The position numbers and the translations under genes were made by a program. Shown here one piece after another: positions 44,101-56,781 of a stretch of DNA of 64,000 nt. This stretch comes from Nannobrachium achirus. Its lineage: Eukaryota; Chordata; Actinopteri; Myctophiformes; Myctophidae. Under the pieces are notes generated by a model that did no database searches, was not told the DNA's origin, and was given only the letters and a program-made list of their open reading frames with translations. How positions within the stretch are numbered: the stretch's first letter is position 1; each line of letters begins with the position of its first letter. The stretch covers positions 76,461,063 to 76,525,062 of the forward strand of contig OY997641.1 in NCBI GenBank assembly GCA_963921795.1, read 5' to 3'.

Positions 44101-46905
44101 AATTGAATCAGACCCAACACAAGACTTCAACCTCCTGAACTACAACACCAGAGTAAGTAAACATGTACCCAGTAAAAATGTAATGTGAATCTCTACATTT
44201 AGTTGACACATATCTTAGGACATTTTGTACTTTTTAGACTGTCCCCAAACCCCAACTTATCCCAAACACAACTCGATTCCCTGCGTGTGACATGTTGCAT
44301 GCCAGCAGATCTGCCACTTCCCATTGTTACATTAATTCCCAACCCAGTGCTGATGGCCACCCGACTGACATATACCGCAAGCTTGTACATCTACTACCTC
44401 CCCCAAACTCATTCCACCATGCGAACGTCGGAGCGAATTGCGACACGTCGCGAGCTTGTAGATCTGCTACCCTTCCAAACCACCACGCCATAATATGTTT
44501 TATTGACCTTGGGACACACGGAGGAATTTGATCTACTCCTCCGGGCAGCCAGTGTGGAGAGCGTATAGTTTTAAAGGCCTGAAACGTTCTGAGAAGCACT
44601 GGTAACTACTGATGAGTGTGTTCTGAAATTATCACTGATCTGAGTAATTTTTAAATGAGGCCCAGGGATATATAAAACACCTCCCCTAAACATACATCCC
44701 TCAGGGCCTCTTAGGCTTACAGAACGATGTGTTCTACTGCGCGACAACCCAACAGGACCACCGCAATGAAAAGGTTTCTCCGAGTCTCCGACTCGCAACA
44801 ACTCAACAAAACAACCGCAATGAAAGGGCTTCTCTGAACATTGGACTGAACTCAGTGTGGATGGACGGAGCGACATGACCCCCCAAACAAACCCCCCCCC
44901 CTACCAGCCACATCCCCACCTCCCAGTAGGTTGCTGTCAGTGATAGTGCATCTCCCAGGGTTTCCAAAGCGGTGCCACACTACATTTTTCCTTTTTAATT
45001 TTTTCCTTTTCAATTTTTCAATTTTTCAATTTTTCTATTTTTCTATTCCCTTTTCCTTTTTCCTTTTGGTGGGCACGCTGAGGTACCAAGATGGAGTCTC
45101 TCCTCAGAAGAAAAACAAAGCCCGATCCTGCAGCAACCTAACAAAACCCCACCCCCCCACCCCAATCATCAAGACTGATGATACACGAAAGAAGAATAAG
45201 AAGACCCATAAAACTATACCCAACCCCAACCCTAACCCTGAACTTTAGGCCCAGAAAACTATGCCTAACCCTAACCCTAAACCTAAACTTTAGGCCCACA
45301 AAACCATACCTAACCCTAACCCTAAACCCAAACCTTAGGGAAATGGGGTTGCACCGTGGTATCGTATGCAGGTACATCTTCGAGGTGCTGATTTGTACTT
45401 GCATTATGTATACAAAGTCTTCTCCGGCTCCCTCTCTCTCCCCCCAGGCGACATTCACCCCACCATCCCTCAAATCAAGAACCTAGCCCCAACTCCAACC
45501 CTCCTGATGTGACCATTGACTGCCCCTTGGCACAGGCTGTGTGTCTTAAACCCGTGTGCATGGTAGTGCATCTTGTTCCTTGGTCCAGAGCCTGACCGGA
45601 CATGTAATTATTGCAATTGTCATGTTTACATCGATCCGGCTACTCTGTTCGGTGTGCCCAACTGAGGACTGCCTCTGCGCTTAAACCTAAACCGCGAGAC
45701 CATAACACAGGTTGAAAACCACAGCCTCCCCAGGACCCCCTATAGATAAATTATTTCCATTCCCCCACTAGCTCCTCCTGACCACAGGAGGTAGCCAACA
45801 CACCAGTCCATGGCCCGATGTCAACAGAAAATGTGACCTCCTCCCCACCTGCCATTACAACATAGGACAGCATGTCAAAATCCCCCTCTGGCCTGCTACA
45901 AGATCACCACTCTCCTGATGTACAGTAGGGGGCGACAACATGACCTGTTCCCCACACCTAATCAAGACTTGAAGAAGTCCACTGCTTCCTGCTTACCTGA
46001 GCATGCCAGAGCATGCCACAATTTGAAGCAGAACAACACAAGACTTCGACCCCCTGAACAACAACAACTGAGTAAGTAGAATATGGGCCCAGTGAAACTT
46101 AATGTTTAGTTATATAAATTTGCTTGACACACACATTAGAACACTATGTACTAGTTCATAGAATATGCCACAATCTGAATTAAATCCAGCACATGACTTC
46201 AAACTCCTGAACAACAACATCTGAGCATGTAAACATGAACTCAGTGAAACCTTTATGTAAAGTTTTATAAATTTAGTGAACACATACACTTTGGAACATT
46301 ATGTACCAGTATTATAGACCATGCCACGAATTGAATCAGACCCAACACAAGACTTCAACCTCCTGAAGAACTACAACACCAGAGTAAGTAAACATGTACC
46401 CAGTAAAAATGTAATGTAAATCTCTACATTTAGTTGACACATATCTTAGGACATTTTGTACTTTTTAGACTGTCCCCAAACCCCAACTTATCCCAAACAC
46501 AACTCGATTCCCTGCGTGTGACATGTTGCATGCCAGCAGATCTGCCACTTCCCATTGTTACATTAATTCCCAACCCAGTGCTGATGGCCACCCGACTGAC
46601 ATATACCGCAAGCTTGTACATCTACTACCTCCCCCAAACTCATTCCACCATGCGAACGTCGGAGCGAATTGCGACACGTCGCGAGCTTGTAGATCTGCTA
46701 CCCTTCCAAACCACCACGCCGTAATATGTTTTATTGACCTTGGGACACACGGAGGAATTTGATCTACTCCTCCGGGCAGCCAGTGTGGAGAGCATATAGT
46801 TTTAAAGGCCTGAAACGTTCTGAGAAGCACTGGTAACTACTGATGAGTGTGTTCTGAAATTATCACTGATCTGAGTAATTTTCAAATGAGGCCCAGGGAT
46901 ATATA
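41179..46905 (+). repeat. 2.2-kb tandem satellite, array B (about 2.6 units)
   Basis: The unit interrupted at 33297 continues in register at CCGGACATG. Landmarks at 41986, 44203 and 46434 give periods of 2,217 and 2,231 bp. The array stops at 46905 in the TATA box, where another element is inserted. A 41-base remnant of the same unit follows at 56856. Confidence 0.97.
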
Positions 46906-46927
46906 CCAGTAAGACTCCCTAATCGGG

Positions 46928-46954
46928 AGATAAGCGACCGTTGGTCGCTTATCT
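46928..46954 (-). other. Terminal hairpin of the Helentron-like element
   Basis: A perfect 12-bp inverted repeat with a 3-base loop close to the CTGG end, the position of the Helitron 3' stem-loop that signals termination of rolling-circle copying. Confidence 0.65.
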
Positions 46955-47034
46955 CTACAAATAGGCCAAAAGTTTGTTTTACCAATTATCAAGACATACG
47001 GGCAGTTGACAGTTTGCCATGGTTACTCATTGAA

Positions 47035-47145
47035 GTTGAATCTCCATATATGGAGATAACCTACGCTTCACACTAAGTCTGACCTCACCAGCCCATATTT
47101 GGGCATGAGCAACTTATGTCTCCATATATGGAGATATGATGACAT
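47035..47145. repeat. CCATATATGG palindromic motifs, left side
   Basis: TCTCCATATATGGAGATA occurs twice (47040-47057, 47129-47146). The same motif forms the large array at 56030-56535. Confidence 0.8.
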
Positions 47146-50100
47146 CACACCCCTTACCAAAAAGTAGTAAACTTCAAGTTTACTTTTCTAAGTATACTTA
47201 AGTCAACTTTGAGTATATTTCTTAAGTATACTTTAAGTACAAGTATACTGATATTTATGTTCAAGTAGTATACTAACAAATGTACTAGTTAGTGTACTAG
47301 TTAGTATACTTACAGTATACCTACAGTACTAAAAGCAACCTGAATTGGCCCACTTTTGAGTATACTCGAGTAAACTCTAAGTTTACTTAAAGTATACATG
47401 AAGTATATATGAGTATACTTAAATTATTGTATTCATACACTAGAATTGTGCTATTCCCTTACTTAAAATAAACCATTCATATACTCAGATGTATACTTAA
47501 GTACACTACTTATTTACTTGAATTGCACTTCTCTTATACGAGAGGTATACTATGGTCATACTTGAACTGCACTACATTTAAATTTGAAGTATACCATTTA
47601 TATACGTAAAACATACTTAATGTACACTACTCTTTTACCTGCAGTGTACTTGAATAGCACTTTTATTGTACTTGAGGTATACTAAGGTCATATGAACTGC
47701 ACTACTTGTAACCTTGAAGTATACCATTTATATACTCAAACTATACTATGCATGAACTTAATGTGCACTACTCTTTTACCTCTAGTGTACTTGAATTGCA
47801 CTTTTCTTATAAATGAGTTATACTACGTTTATATTTGAACAGCACTTTTTTCATACTTGAAGTATACCATTTATATAGTCGGAACATACTATGCATGAAC
47901 TTAATGTACACTACTCTTTTAACTGCAGTGTACTTGAATTGTACTACGTTTACATTTGAACAGCACTATTTCATACTTGAAGTATAACGGTTATATACTC
48001 AAAACATACTATGCGTGGACTTAATGGACACTACTCTTTTACTTGAATTGCACTATTCTTATACTTGACGTATACTACGTTTATATTTGAATTGCATTAA
48101 TTTTAAACTTGAAGTATACCATTTATATACTCAAAACATACTTGATGTACACTACTCTTTTACTTGCAGTGCACTTGAATTGCACTTTTCATTTACTTGA
48201 GGAAGACTATGGTCATACTTGAATGGCACTTTTCTTTTACTTGAGGTATACTATGGTCATAATTGAACTGCACTACTTTTAAACTTGAAGTACACCATTT
48301 ATATACTCAAAACATACTGTGCGTGAACTTAGTGTACACTTCTCTGTTACTTGCAGTGCACTTGAATTGCACTTTTCATTTACTTGAGGTATACTATGGT
48401 CATACTTGAACTGCACTACTTTTAAACTTGAACCATACCAGTTATATACTCAAAACATACTATGCGTGGACTTAATGGACACTACTCTTTTACTTGAATT
48501 GCACTATTCTTATACTTGACGTATACTACGTTTATATTTGAATTGCATTAATTTTAAACTTGAAGTATACCATTTATATACTCAAAACATACTTGATGTA
48601 CACTACTCTTTTACTTGCAGTGCACTTGAATTGCACTTTTCATTTACTTGAGGAAGACTATGGTCATACTTGAATGGCACTTTTCTTTTACTTGAGGTAT
48701 ACTATGGTCATAATTGAACTGCACTACTTTTAAACTTGAAGTACACCATTTATATACTCAAAACATACTGTGCGTGAACTTAGTGTACACTACTCTGTTA
48801 CTTGCAGTGCACTTGAATTGCACTTTTCATTTACTTGAGGTATACTATGGTCATACTTGAACTGCACTACTTTTAAACTTGAACCATACCAGTTATATAC
48901 TCAAAACATACTATGCGTGGACTTAATGGACACTACTCTTTTACTTGAATTGCACTATTCTTATACTTGACGTATACTACGTTTATATTTGAATTGCATT
49001 AATTTTAAACTTGAAGTATACCATTTATATACTCAAAACATACTTGATGTACACTACTCTTTTACTTGCAGTGCACTTGAATTGCACTTTTCATTTACTT
49101 GAGGAAGACTATGGTCATACTTGAATGGCACTTTTCTTTTACTTGAGGTATACTATGGTCATAATTGAACTGCACTACTTTTAAACTTGAAGTACACCAT
49201 TTATATACTCAAAACATACTGTGCGTGAACTTAGTGTACACTACTCTGTTACTTGCAGTGCACTTGAATTGCACTGTTCATTTACTTGAGGTATACTATG
49301 GTCATACTTGAACTGCACTACTTTTAAACTTGAACCATACCAGTTATATACTCAAAACATACTATGCGTGAACTTAATGTACACTACTCTTTTACTTGCA
49401 GTGCACTTGTCTTATACTTGACGTAAACTACGTTTATATTTGAACTGCACTATTTTCGTACTCGAGGTATACCAATTATATACTCAAAACATACTATGCG
49501 TGATTTTAATGTACACTACTCTTTTACTTGCAGTGCAATTGAATTGCACTCTTCTTTTACTTGAGGTATACTATGGTCATACTTGAACTGCACTACTTTT
49601 GAACTTGAACCATACCAGTTTTATACTCAGAACATACTATGCGTGAACTTCATGGACACTACTCTTTTACTTGAATTGCACAATTCTTATACTTGAGGTA
49701 TACTATGGTCATACTTGAACTGCACTACTTTTAAACTTGAAGTATACCATTTATATACTCAAAACATACTATGCGTGAACACTACTATTTTACCTGCAGT
49801 GTACTTGAATTGAATGTTTCTTATACTTGAAGTATACCAGTTATATACTCAAAACATACTAGGCGTGAACTTAATGGACACTACTCTTTTACTTGCATTG
49901 TACTTGAATTGCACTTAGCTTATACTTGACATACACTACGTGTATATTTGAACTGCACTATTTGTATACTCGAAGTATACCATTTATATACTCAACACAT
50001 ACTGTGCGTGAACTTAATGTTCACTACTCTTTTACCTGCAGTGCACTTTAATTGCACTTTTCTTATACTTGAGGTATACTATGGTCATACTTGAACTGCA

Positions 50101-50769
50101 CTATTTTCATACTCGAGGTATACCATTTATATACTCAAAACATACTATGCGTGAACGTCATGGACACTACTCTTTTACTTGAATTGCACTATTCTTATAC
50201 TTGAGGTATACTATGGTCATACTTGAATTGCACTATTTTCATACTCGAGGTATACCATTTATATACTCAAAACATGCTAGGCGTGAACTTAATGTACACT
50301 TGCTGTGTACTTGAATTGCACTTTTCTTATACGTGAGGTATACTACTTTTATACTTGAAATGCACTATTTTAATAATTGAAGTATACCATTTATATACTC
50401 AAAACATACTATGCGTGAACTTAATGTACACTACTCTTTAACTTGCAGTGTACTTGAATTGCACGTTTTTTATACTTTACGTATACTATGTTTATACTTG
50501 AACTGCACTATTTTCATACTTGAAGTATAACATTTATATACTCAAAACATACTTGAATTGCACTTTTCTTATACTTGAGGTATACTATGTTTACACTTGA
50601 ACTGCACTATTTTCATTGTAGCGACGGGGTGCAACTAATTAATATTCTGCATAATGTTCTGCATAAGTATTGTAATGGTTAAAGAAAGACAGAGTGTGAA
50701 ATATTATAGCTTTGGAAATGGAGGACTGTATATTCTGGAGTTGAGGTTATGCCCACCACAGGGCTCCAG

Positions 50770-50997
50770 TCAAAGAGCAGTAATCAATGATGACACTTGA
50801 TGGTGTTTTATGTGGTTTTTATAAAGGAGGTAGTTGGCGGACACAAACATACACAATGATGAATGGTATCTGAAAATATAGAAATAATACATAAGGATAA
50901 GGAGACAATAAACAATATGCAGTAGTAACCTACACAAACATAGCATATTACTGAAATGAGCCATGCACTCATGTGCCAGCTTAGACCCAGCATGCAC
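50770..50997 (-). CDS. Hypothetical 75-aa ORF, left arm of palindrome
   Basis: The frame begins MHAGSKLAHECMAHFSNMLC and contains a hydrophobic, Cys/Leu/Tyr-rich middle (LLLHIVYCLLILMYYFYIF) that could form one membrane segment. The identical protein is encoded at 52249-52476 in the right arm. It lies downstream of the TATA box at 51706-51713 on the same strand. Identity between arms may only reflect gene conversion or recent duplication, so coding is unproven. Confidence 0.25.
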   Translation of the reverse strand: MHAGSKLAHECMAHFSNMLCLCRLLLHIVYCLLILMYYFYIFRYHSSLCMFVSANYLLYKNHIKHHQVSSLITAL

Positions 50998-51305
50998 TCA
51001 CACACAGGTTAGACTAGGGCCTGTTAGCTTAGCCACTACCACATGAACCATTATTGCTCTGCAGGACAGAAAACAACGACTAGGGCCTGTTAGCTTAGCC
51101 ACTGAAGTTTAGCTAGCAAACACAATTACAAAAACAAACTTTTTAAACCATGCACAGATCAATTCTGACACAATGAACTGTTACCACATGAACCATTATT
51201 GCTCTGCAGGACAGAAAACAACTCACTTTGTCAAGAACGCATTCTTATGTGCATATGTTTGTGTGTGGCTGCACTCATGCATGTAAACAGTTGGGGTCCT
51301 CTGTT

Positions 51306-51642
51306 CTAGTGGTGCCCAAACAACTGCCTCAACTAAAGTGTCACCTGGGTCCTGATCAGAGGGTACCTGAGGCATGCATGCCTGCTCTAAATGGGGACAA
51401 TAAAGGTGGTGATGGGGATTTTTGTGGGGGGGGGGGGGGGATGTTTGGTGTTTGGTGTTGCTGAACTGTCTGTAGATTTCACTCTGAATGTGTAGACTTG
51501 CCGGTCCCATTATATACCTACAAATGAACAGATAAAGCACATTAGTTATGGGAGTCAACAGTAGTAATATACTTTGAATTGACAAGTAGAATACCAAGAT
51601 TTGTGAAGATAATGTAAAGCTGTTATTTGTAAAACCCTTACC
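51306..51642 (-). other. Left-arm-only segment with intron-like ends
   Basis: About 340 bp are present in the left arm but missing from the right arm. On the minus strand it starts after ACAAAG with GTAAGG and ends CACCACTAG, as an intron would. The break in the right arm (GCCCG|GGCACC, 51988-51998) does not coincide exactly with these sites, so deletion is as likely as loss by splicing. A G-run of 16 lies at about 51425-51440. Confidence 0.4.
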
Positions 51643-51705
51643 TTTGTCTGTTCTCCTCCCAGGGTGGTGTTCGGGCAAAAGAGTTCCCTCCGGGAACACG
51701 CACCC

Positions 51706-51713
51706 TATTTATA
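51706..51713 (-). promoter_or_regulatory. TATA box, left arm, facing outward
   Basis: TATAAATA on the minus strand in GGACTATAAATAGGGTG, followed by GTTCCCGGAGGGAAC, a perfect palindrome around the expected transcription start. Confidence 0.5.
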
Positions 51714-51953
51714 GTCCTGGGAGGGTGAAGCTAAGTGGGAAGTGGATAGAGGGGAGATTGAGAATGATTCTAATGCATTTAATAATGTATGGTGGGTGTA
51801 CACATTTAGTGGGCATAGTGGTAATTGGAGATATGAATTAAAGGAGCATATCCATGTGCTAGTGTTTTAAGTACTTGTGTATTATTAAATGCATTAGAAT
51901 CATTCTCAATCTCCCCTCTATCCACTTCCCACTTGGTTTCACCCTCCCAGGCC

Positions 51954-51961
51954 TATAAATA
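51954..51961 (+). promoter_or_regulatory. TATA box, right arm, facing outward
   Basis: TATAAATA in GCCTATAAATAGGGTG, the mirror copy of the left-arm box, again followed by the GTTCCCGGAGGGAAC palindrome. The two boxes are about 240 bp apart and divergent. Confidence 0.5.
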
Positions 51962-52248
51962 GGGTGTGTGTTCCCGGAGGGAACTCTTTTGCCCGGGCAC
52001 CATTAGAACAGAGGACCCCAACTGTTTACATGCATGAGTGCAGCCACACACAAACATATGCACATAAGAATGCGTTCTTGACAAAGTGAGTTGTTTTCTG
52101 TCCTGCAGCGCAATAATGGTTCATGTGGTAACAGTTCATTGTGTCCGAATTGATCTGTGTGTGGTTTAAAAAGTTTGTTTTTGTAATTGTGTTTGCTAGC
52201 TAAACTTCAGTGGCTAAGCTAACAGGCCCTAGTCTAACCTGTGTGTGA

Positions 52249-52476
52249 GTGCATGCTGGGTCTAAGCTGGCACATGAGTGCATGGCTCATTTCAGTAATA
52301 TGCTATGTTTGTGTAGGTTACTACTGCATATTGTTTATTGTCTCCTTATCCTTATGTATTATTTCTATATTTTCAGATACCATTCATCATTGTGTATGTT
52401 TGTGTCCGCCAACTACCTCCTTTATAAAAACCACATAAAACACCATCAAGTGTCATCATTGATTACTGCTCTTTGA
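52249..52476 (+). CDS. Hypothetical 75-aa ORF, right arm of palindrome
   Basis: Same protein as at 50770-50997, residue for residue. It lies 290 bases downstream of the right-arm TATA box. A second frame, 52241-52438 (65 codons), overlaps it and is likewise duplicated on the left. No family recognised. Confidence 0.25.
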   Translation: MHAGSKLAHECMAHFSNMLCLCRLLLHIVYCLLILMYYFYIFRYHSSLCMFVSANYLLYKNHIKHHQVSSLITAL

Positions 52477-55400
52477 CTGGAGCCCTGTGGTGGGCATAAC
52501 CTCAACTCCAGAATATACAGTCCTCCATTTCCAAAGCTATCATATTTCACACTCTGTCTTTCTTTAACCATTACAATACTTATGCAGAATATTAATTAGT
52601 TGCACCCCCTTGCTACAATGAAAATAGTGCAGTTCAAGTATAAACATAGTATACCTCAAGTATAAGAAAAGTGCAATTCAAGTATGTTTTGAGTATATAA
52701 ATGGTATACTTCAAGTATGAAAATAGTGCAGTTCAAGTATAAACGTAGTATACGTAAAGTATAAAAAACGTGCAATTCAAGTACACTGCAAGTAAAAGAG
52801 TAGTGTCCATTAAGTTGACGCATAGTATGTTTTGAGTATATAACTGGTATGGTTCAAGTTTAAAAGTAGTGCAGTTCAAGTATGACCATAGTATACCTCA
52901 AGTAAAAGAAGGGTGCAATTCAAGTGCACTGCAGGTAAAAGAGTAGTGTACATTAAATTCATGCATAGTATGTTTTGAGTATATAAATGGTATACCTCGA
53001 GTATGAAAATAGTGCAGTTCAAATATAAACGTAGTATACATCAAGTATAAGACAAGTGCAATTCAAGTAAAAGAGTAGTGTCCATTAAGTTCAGGCATAG
53101 TATGTTTTTAGTATATAACTGGTATGGTTCAAGTTTAAAAGTAGTGCAGTTCAAGTATGACCATAGTATACCTCAAGTATAAGAAAAGTGCAATTAAAGT
53201 GCACTGCAGGTAAAATAGTAGTGTACATTAAGTTCACGCACAGTATGTTTTGAGTATATAAATGGTATACTTCAAGTTTAAAAGTAGTGCAGTTCAAGTA
53301 TGACCATAGTATACCTCAAGTAAAAGAAAAGTCTAATTCAAGTATGACCATAGTATACCTCAAGTAAAAGAAAAGTGCGATTCAAGTGCACTGCAAATAA
53401 AAGAGTAGTGTACATTAAGTTCATGCATAGTATATTTTGAGTATATAAATGGTATACTTCAAGTAAGAAAATAGTACAGTTCAAGTATAAACGTAGTATA
53501 CCTCAAGTATAAGAAAAGTGCAATTCAAGTACACTGCTATTAAAAGAGTAGTGTACATTAAGTTCACGCATAATATATTTTGAGTATATAAATGGTATAC
53601 TTCAAGTTTAAAATCAATGCAATTCAAATATAAACGTAGTATACGTCAAGTATAAGAATAGTGCAATTCAAGTAAAAGAGTAGTGTCCATTAAGTTCATG
53701 CATAGTATGTTCCGAGTATATAAATGGTATACTTCAAGTATGAAAAAAGTGCCGCTCAAATATAAACGTAGTATACCTCATGTATAGGAAAAGTGCAATT
53801 CAAGTACACTAGAGGTAAAAGAGTAGTGCACATTACGTTCATGCATAGTATAGTTTGAGTATATAAATGGTATACTTCAAGGTTAAAAGTAGTGCAATTC
53901 AAATATAAACGTAATATACGTGACGTACAAGAAAAGTGCAATTCAAGTAAAAGAGTAGTGTCCATTAAGTTCACGCATAGTATGTTAAAGTATAAACGTA
54001 GTATACGTCAAGTATAAAACATGCAATTCAAGTACACTGCAAGTAAAAGAGTAGTGTCAATTAAGTTGACACATAGTATGTTTTGAGTATATAACTGGTA
54101 TGGTTCAAGTTTAAAAGTAGTGCAGTTCAAGTATGACTATAGTATACCTCAAGTAGAAGAAGAGTGCAATTCAAGTGGACTGCAAGTAAAAGAGTAGTGT
54201 ACATTAAATTCACGCATAGTATGTTTTGAGTATATAAATGGTATACCTTGAGTATGAAAATAGTGCAGTTCAAATATAAACGTACTATACGTCAAGTATA
54301 AGACAAGTGCAATTCAAGTAAAAGAGTCGTTTCCATTAAGCTCACGCATAGTATGTTTTGAGTATATAACTGGTATGGTTCAAGTTTAAAAGTAGTGCAG
54401 TTCAAGTATGACCATAGTATACCTCAAGTATAAGAAAAGTGCAATTAAAGTGCACTGCAGGTAAAAGAGTAGTGTACATTAAGTTCACGCACAGTATGTT
54501 TTGAGTATATAAATGGTATAGTTCAAGTTTAAAAGTATTGCAGTTCAAGTATGACCATAGTATACTTCAAGTAAAAGAAGAGTGCAATTCAAGTGCACTG
54601 CAAGTAAAAGAGTAGTGTACATTAAGTTCATGCACAGTATGTTTTGAGTATATAAATGGTATACTTCAAGTTTAAAAGTAGTGCAGTTCAAGTATGACCA
54701 TAGTATACCTCAAGTAAAAGAAAAGTGCAATTCAAGTATGACCATAGTATACCTCAAGTAAAAGAAAAGTGCAATTCAAGTATGACCATAGTATACCTCA
54801 AGTAAAAGAAAAGTGCAATTCAAGTATGACCATAGTATACCTCAAGTAAAAGAAAAGTGCAATTCAAGTGCACTGCAAGTAAAAGAGTAGTGTACATTAA
54901 GTTCATGCATAGTATATTTTGAGTATATAAATGGTATACTTCAAGTTTAAAATTAATGCAATTCAAATATAAACGTAGTATACGTCAAGTATAAGAATAG
55001 TGCAATTCAAGTAAAAGAGTAGAGTCCATTAAGTTCATGCATAGTATGTTCCGAGTATATAATTGGTATACTTCAAGTATGAAAAAAGTACCGCTCAAAT
55101 ATAAACGTAGTATACCTCATGTATAAGAAAAGTGCAATTCAAGTACACTAGAGGTAAAAGAGTAGTGCACATTAAGTTCATGGATAGTATAGTTTGAGTA
55201 TATAAATGGTATACTTCAAGGTTAAAAGTAGTGCAATTTAAATATAAACGTAGTATACGTCACGTATAAGAAAAGTGCAATTCAAGTAAAAGAGTAGTGT
55301 CCATTAAGTTCACGCATAGTATGTTAAAGTATAAACATAGTATACCTCAAGTATAATAAAAGTGCAATTCAAGTACATTCAAAGTAAAAGAGTAGTGTAC

Positions 55401-56029
55401 ATTACGTTCACACATAGTATATTTTCAGTATATGAATGGTATACTTCAAGTATGAAAATAGGGCAGTTCAAGTATAAATGTAGTACACCTCAAGTATATA
55501 TAAGTGGAAGTGCAATATAAGTAAATAAGTAGTTTACTTTAGTATACATCTGATTATATGAATGGTTTATTTGTAAAGGAATAGTACAATGTATACTTGA
55601 AATGAAGGAAAAGTATAGGTATACTAGAGTATACTTAAACTTTTGCTGTGTACTCGTCAGTATAAACTAAGTATACTTTTGCTAAGTATATTCCTGATAG
55701 TACATTCTAAGTAAACTGAAAAGTATACTTACCGAAGTATTAGTTTATACAAAGTATACTTAGTTCATAACAAGTATACTCAGAGTATATTTAAGTATAC
55801 TAGTTTTTGGTAAGGGACAGTCCTCAGCCGATGATGTGGCGTGATGTCATACAATACACAAACGAGCCCTACAGCTACAGTATAAAGGGGCAATTCTTGC
55901 CAGGAAAGAAGCATTTCTTCGACTCAGACCTTATCGCCAGGGTTGGCTTATAGCAGCTGTCGGTAGGACCATATATGGATTCTGTTAGTGTGGATCTCCT
56001 AACAGGGTATCATCTGGGATACAATCCCT

Positions 56030-56535
56030 TTTATGCCCATATATGGAGATCCCTAACAGAATCCCTTTCATGCCCATATATGGAGATCCCTAACAGAATC
56101 CCTTTTATGCCCATATATGGAGATCCCTAACAGCATCCCTTTTATGCCCATATATGGAGATCACTAACAGCTAACAGAATCCCTTTTATGCCCATATATG
56201 GAGATCCCTAACAGAATCCCTTTTATGCCCATATATGGAGATCCCTAACAGAATCCCTTTTATGCCCATATATGGAGATCCCTAACAGAATCCCTTTTAT
56301 GCCCATATATGGAGATCCCTAACAGAATCCCTTTTATGCCCATATATGGAGATCCCTAACAGAATCCCTTGTATGCCCATATATGGAGATCCCTAACAGA
56401 ATCCCTTTTATGCCCATATATGGAGATCCCTAACAGAATCCCTTTTATGCCCATATATTATGGAGAAATCCCTGCTCTGAGTATCTGACATCAGTGTGAT
56501 GTCACCTGTTTATGCCCATATATGGAGATCCCTGC
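56030..56535. repeat. 37-bp tandem array with CCATATATGG core
   Basis: About twelve near-identical units of CCCTAACAGAATCCCTTTTATGCCCATATATGGAGAT structure (listed by its parts: AACAGAATCCCTTTTATG and CCCATATATGGAGATC). CCATATATGG is a perfect palindrome and matches the CArG box consensus CC(A/T)6GG. It lies inside the Helentron-like element. Confidence 0.95.
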
Positions 56536-56547
56536 TCCGCGTATCTG

Positions 56548-56650
56548 GTTGCTATGGTAAACAGTTGGTTGCTAGGGTAAAAAAACATGGTTGCTAGGGT
56601 AAACAGTTGGTTGCTAGGGTAAAACCATGGTTGCTAAGGTGGTTGCTAAC
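56548..56650. repeat. GGTTGCTAGGGTAAA minisatellite
   Basis: Six copies of GGTTGCTA with GGGTAAACAGTT or GGTAAAAACAT spacers. Confidence 0.85.
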
Positions 56651-56781
56651 GTACACTAACAGACCAGCAACAACAGACTGTTGCCACAGCAACGTACACA
56701 AAGGTTTGTGTACACATGTGGTGTGATGTCATACTGATGCGGAGATATGAGCAGGGCAAAGGTGTGACGTGTGACGTGTGA

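Larger units (their letters stand above)
47151..55816. repeat. 8.7-kb giant palindrome of TATAC-rich repeats
   Basis: Ends are matching inverted repeats: CCCTTACCAAAAAGTAGTA at 47151 and, reversed, CCCTTACCAAAAACTAGTA from 55816. The left arm carries ACTTGAAGTATACC / ACTCAAAACATACT units of about 160 bp to about 50625; the right arm carries the complement from 52620. The inner parts (50625-51786 and 51881-52620) are nearly identical unique sequence, separated by only 94 bp. Local higher-order repeats exist: a 451-bp unit three times at 48012-49363, and a 44-bp unit four times at 54693-54870. Confidence 0.93.

Noticed and set aside
47151-55816. TSD for the giant palindrome
   Set aside because: Flanks (ACAC| and |ACAG) share at most two bases; not enough to call a target duplication.
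56030-56535. Regular direct repeats resembling a CRISPR array
   Set aside because: Units are contiguous 37-bp tandem repeats without unique spacers, in a vertebrate genome.
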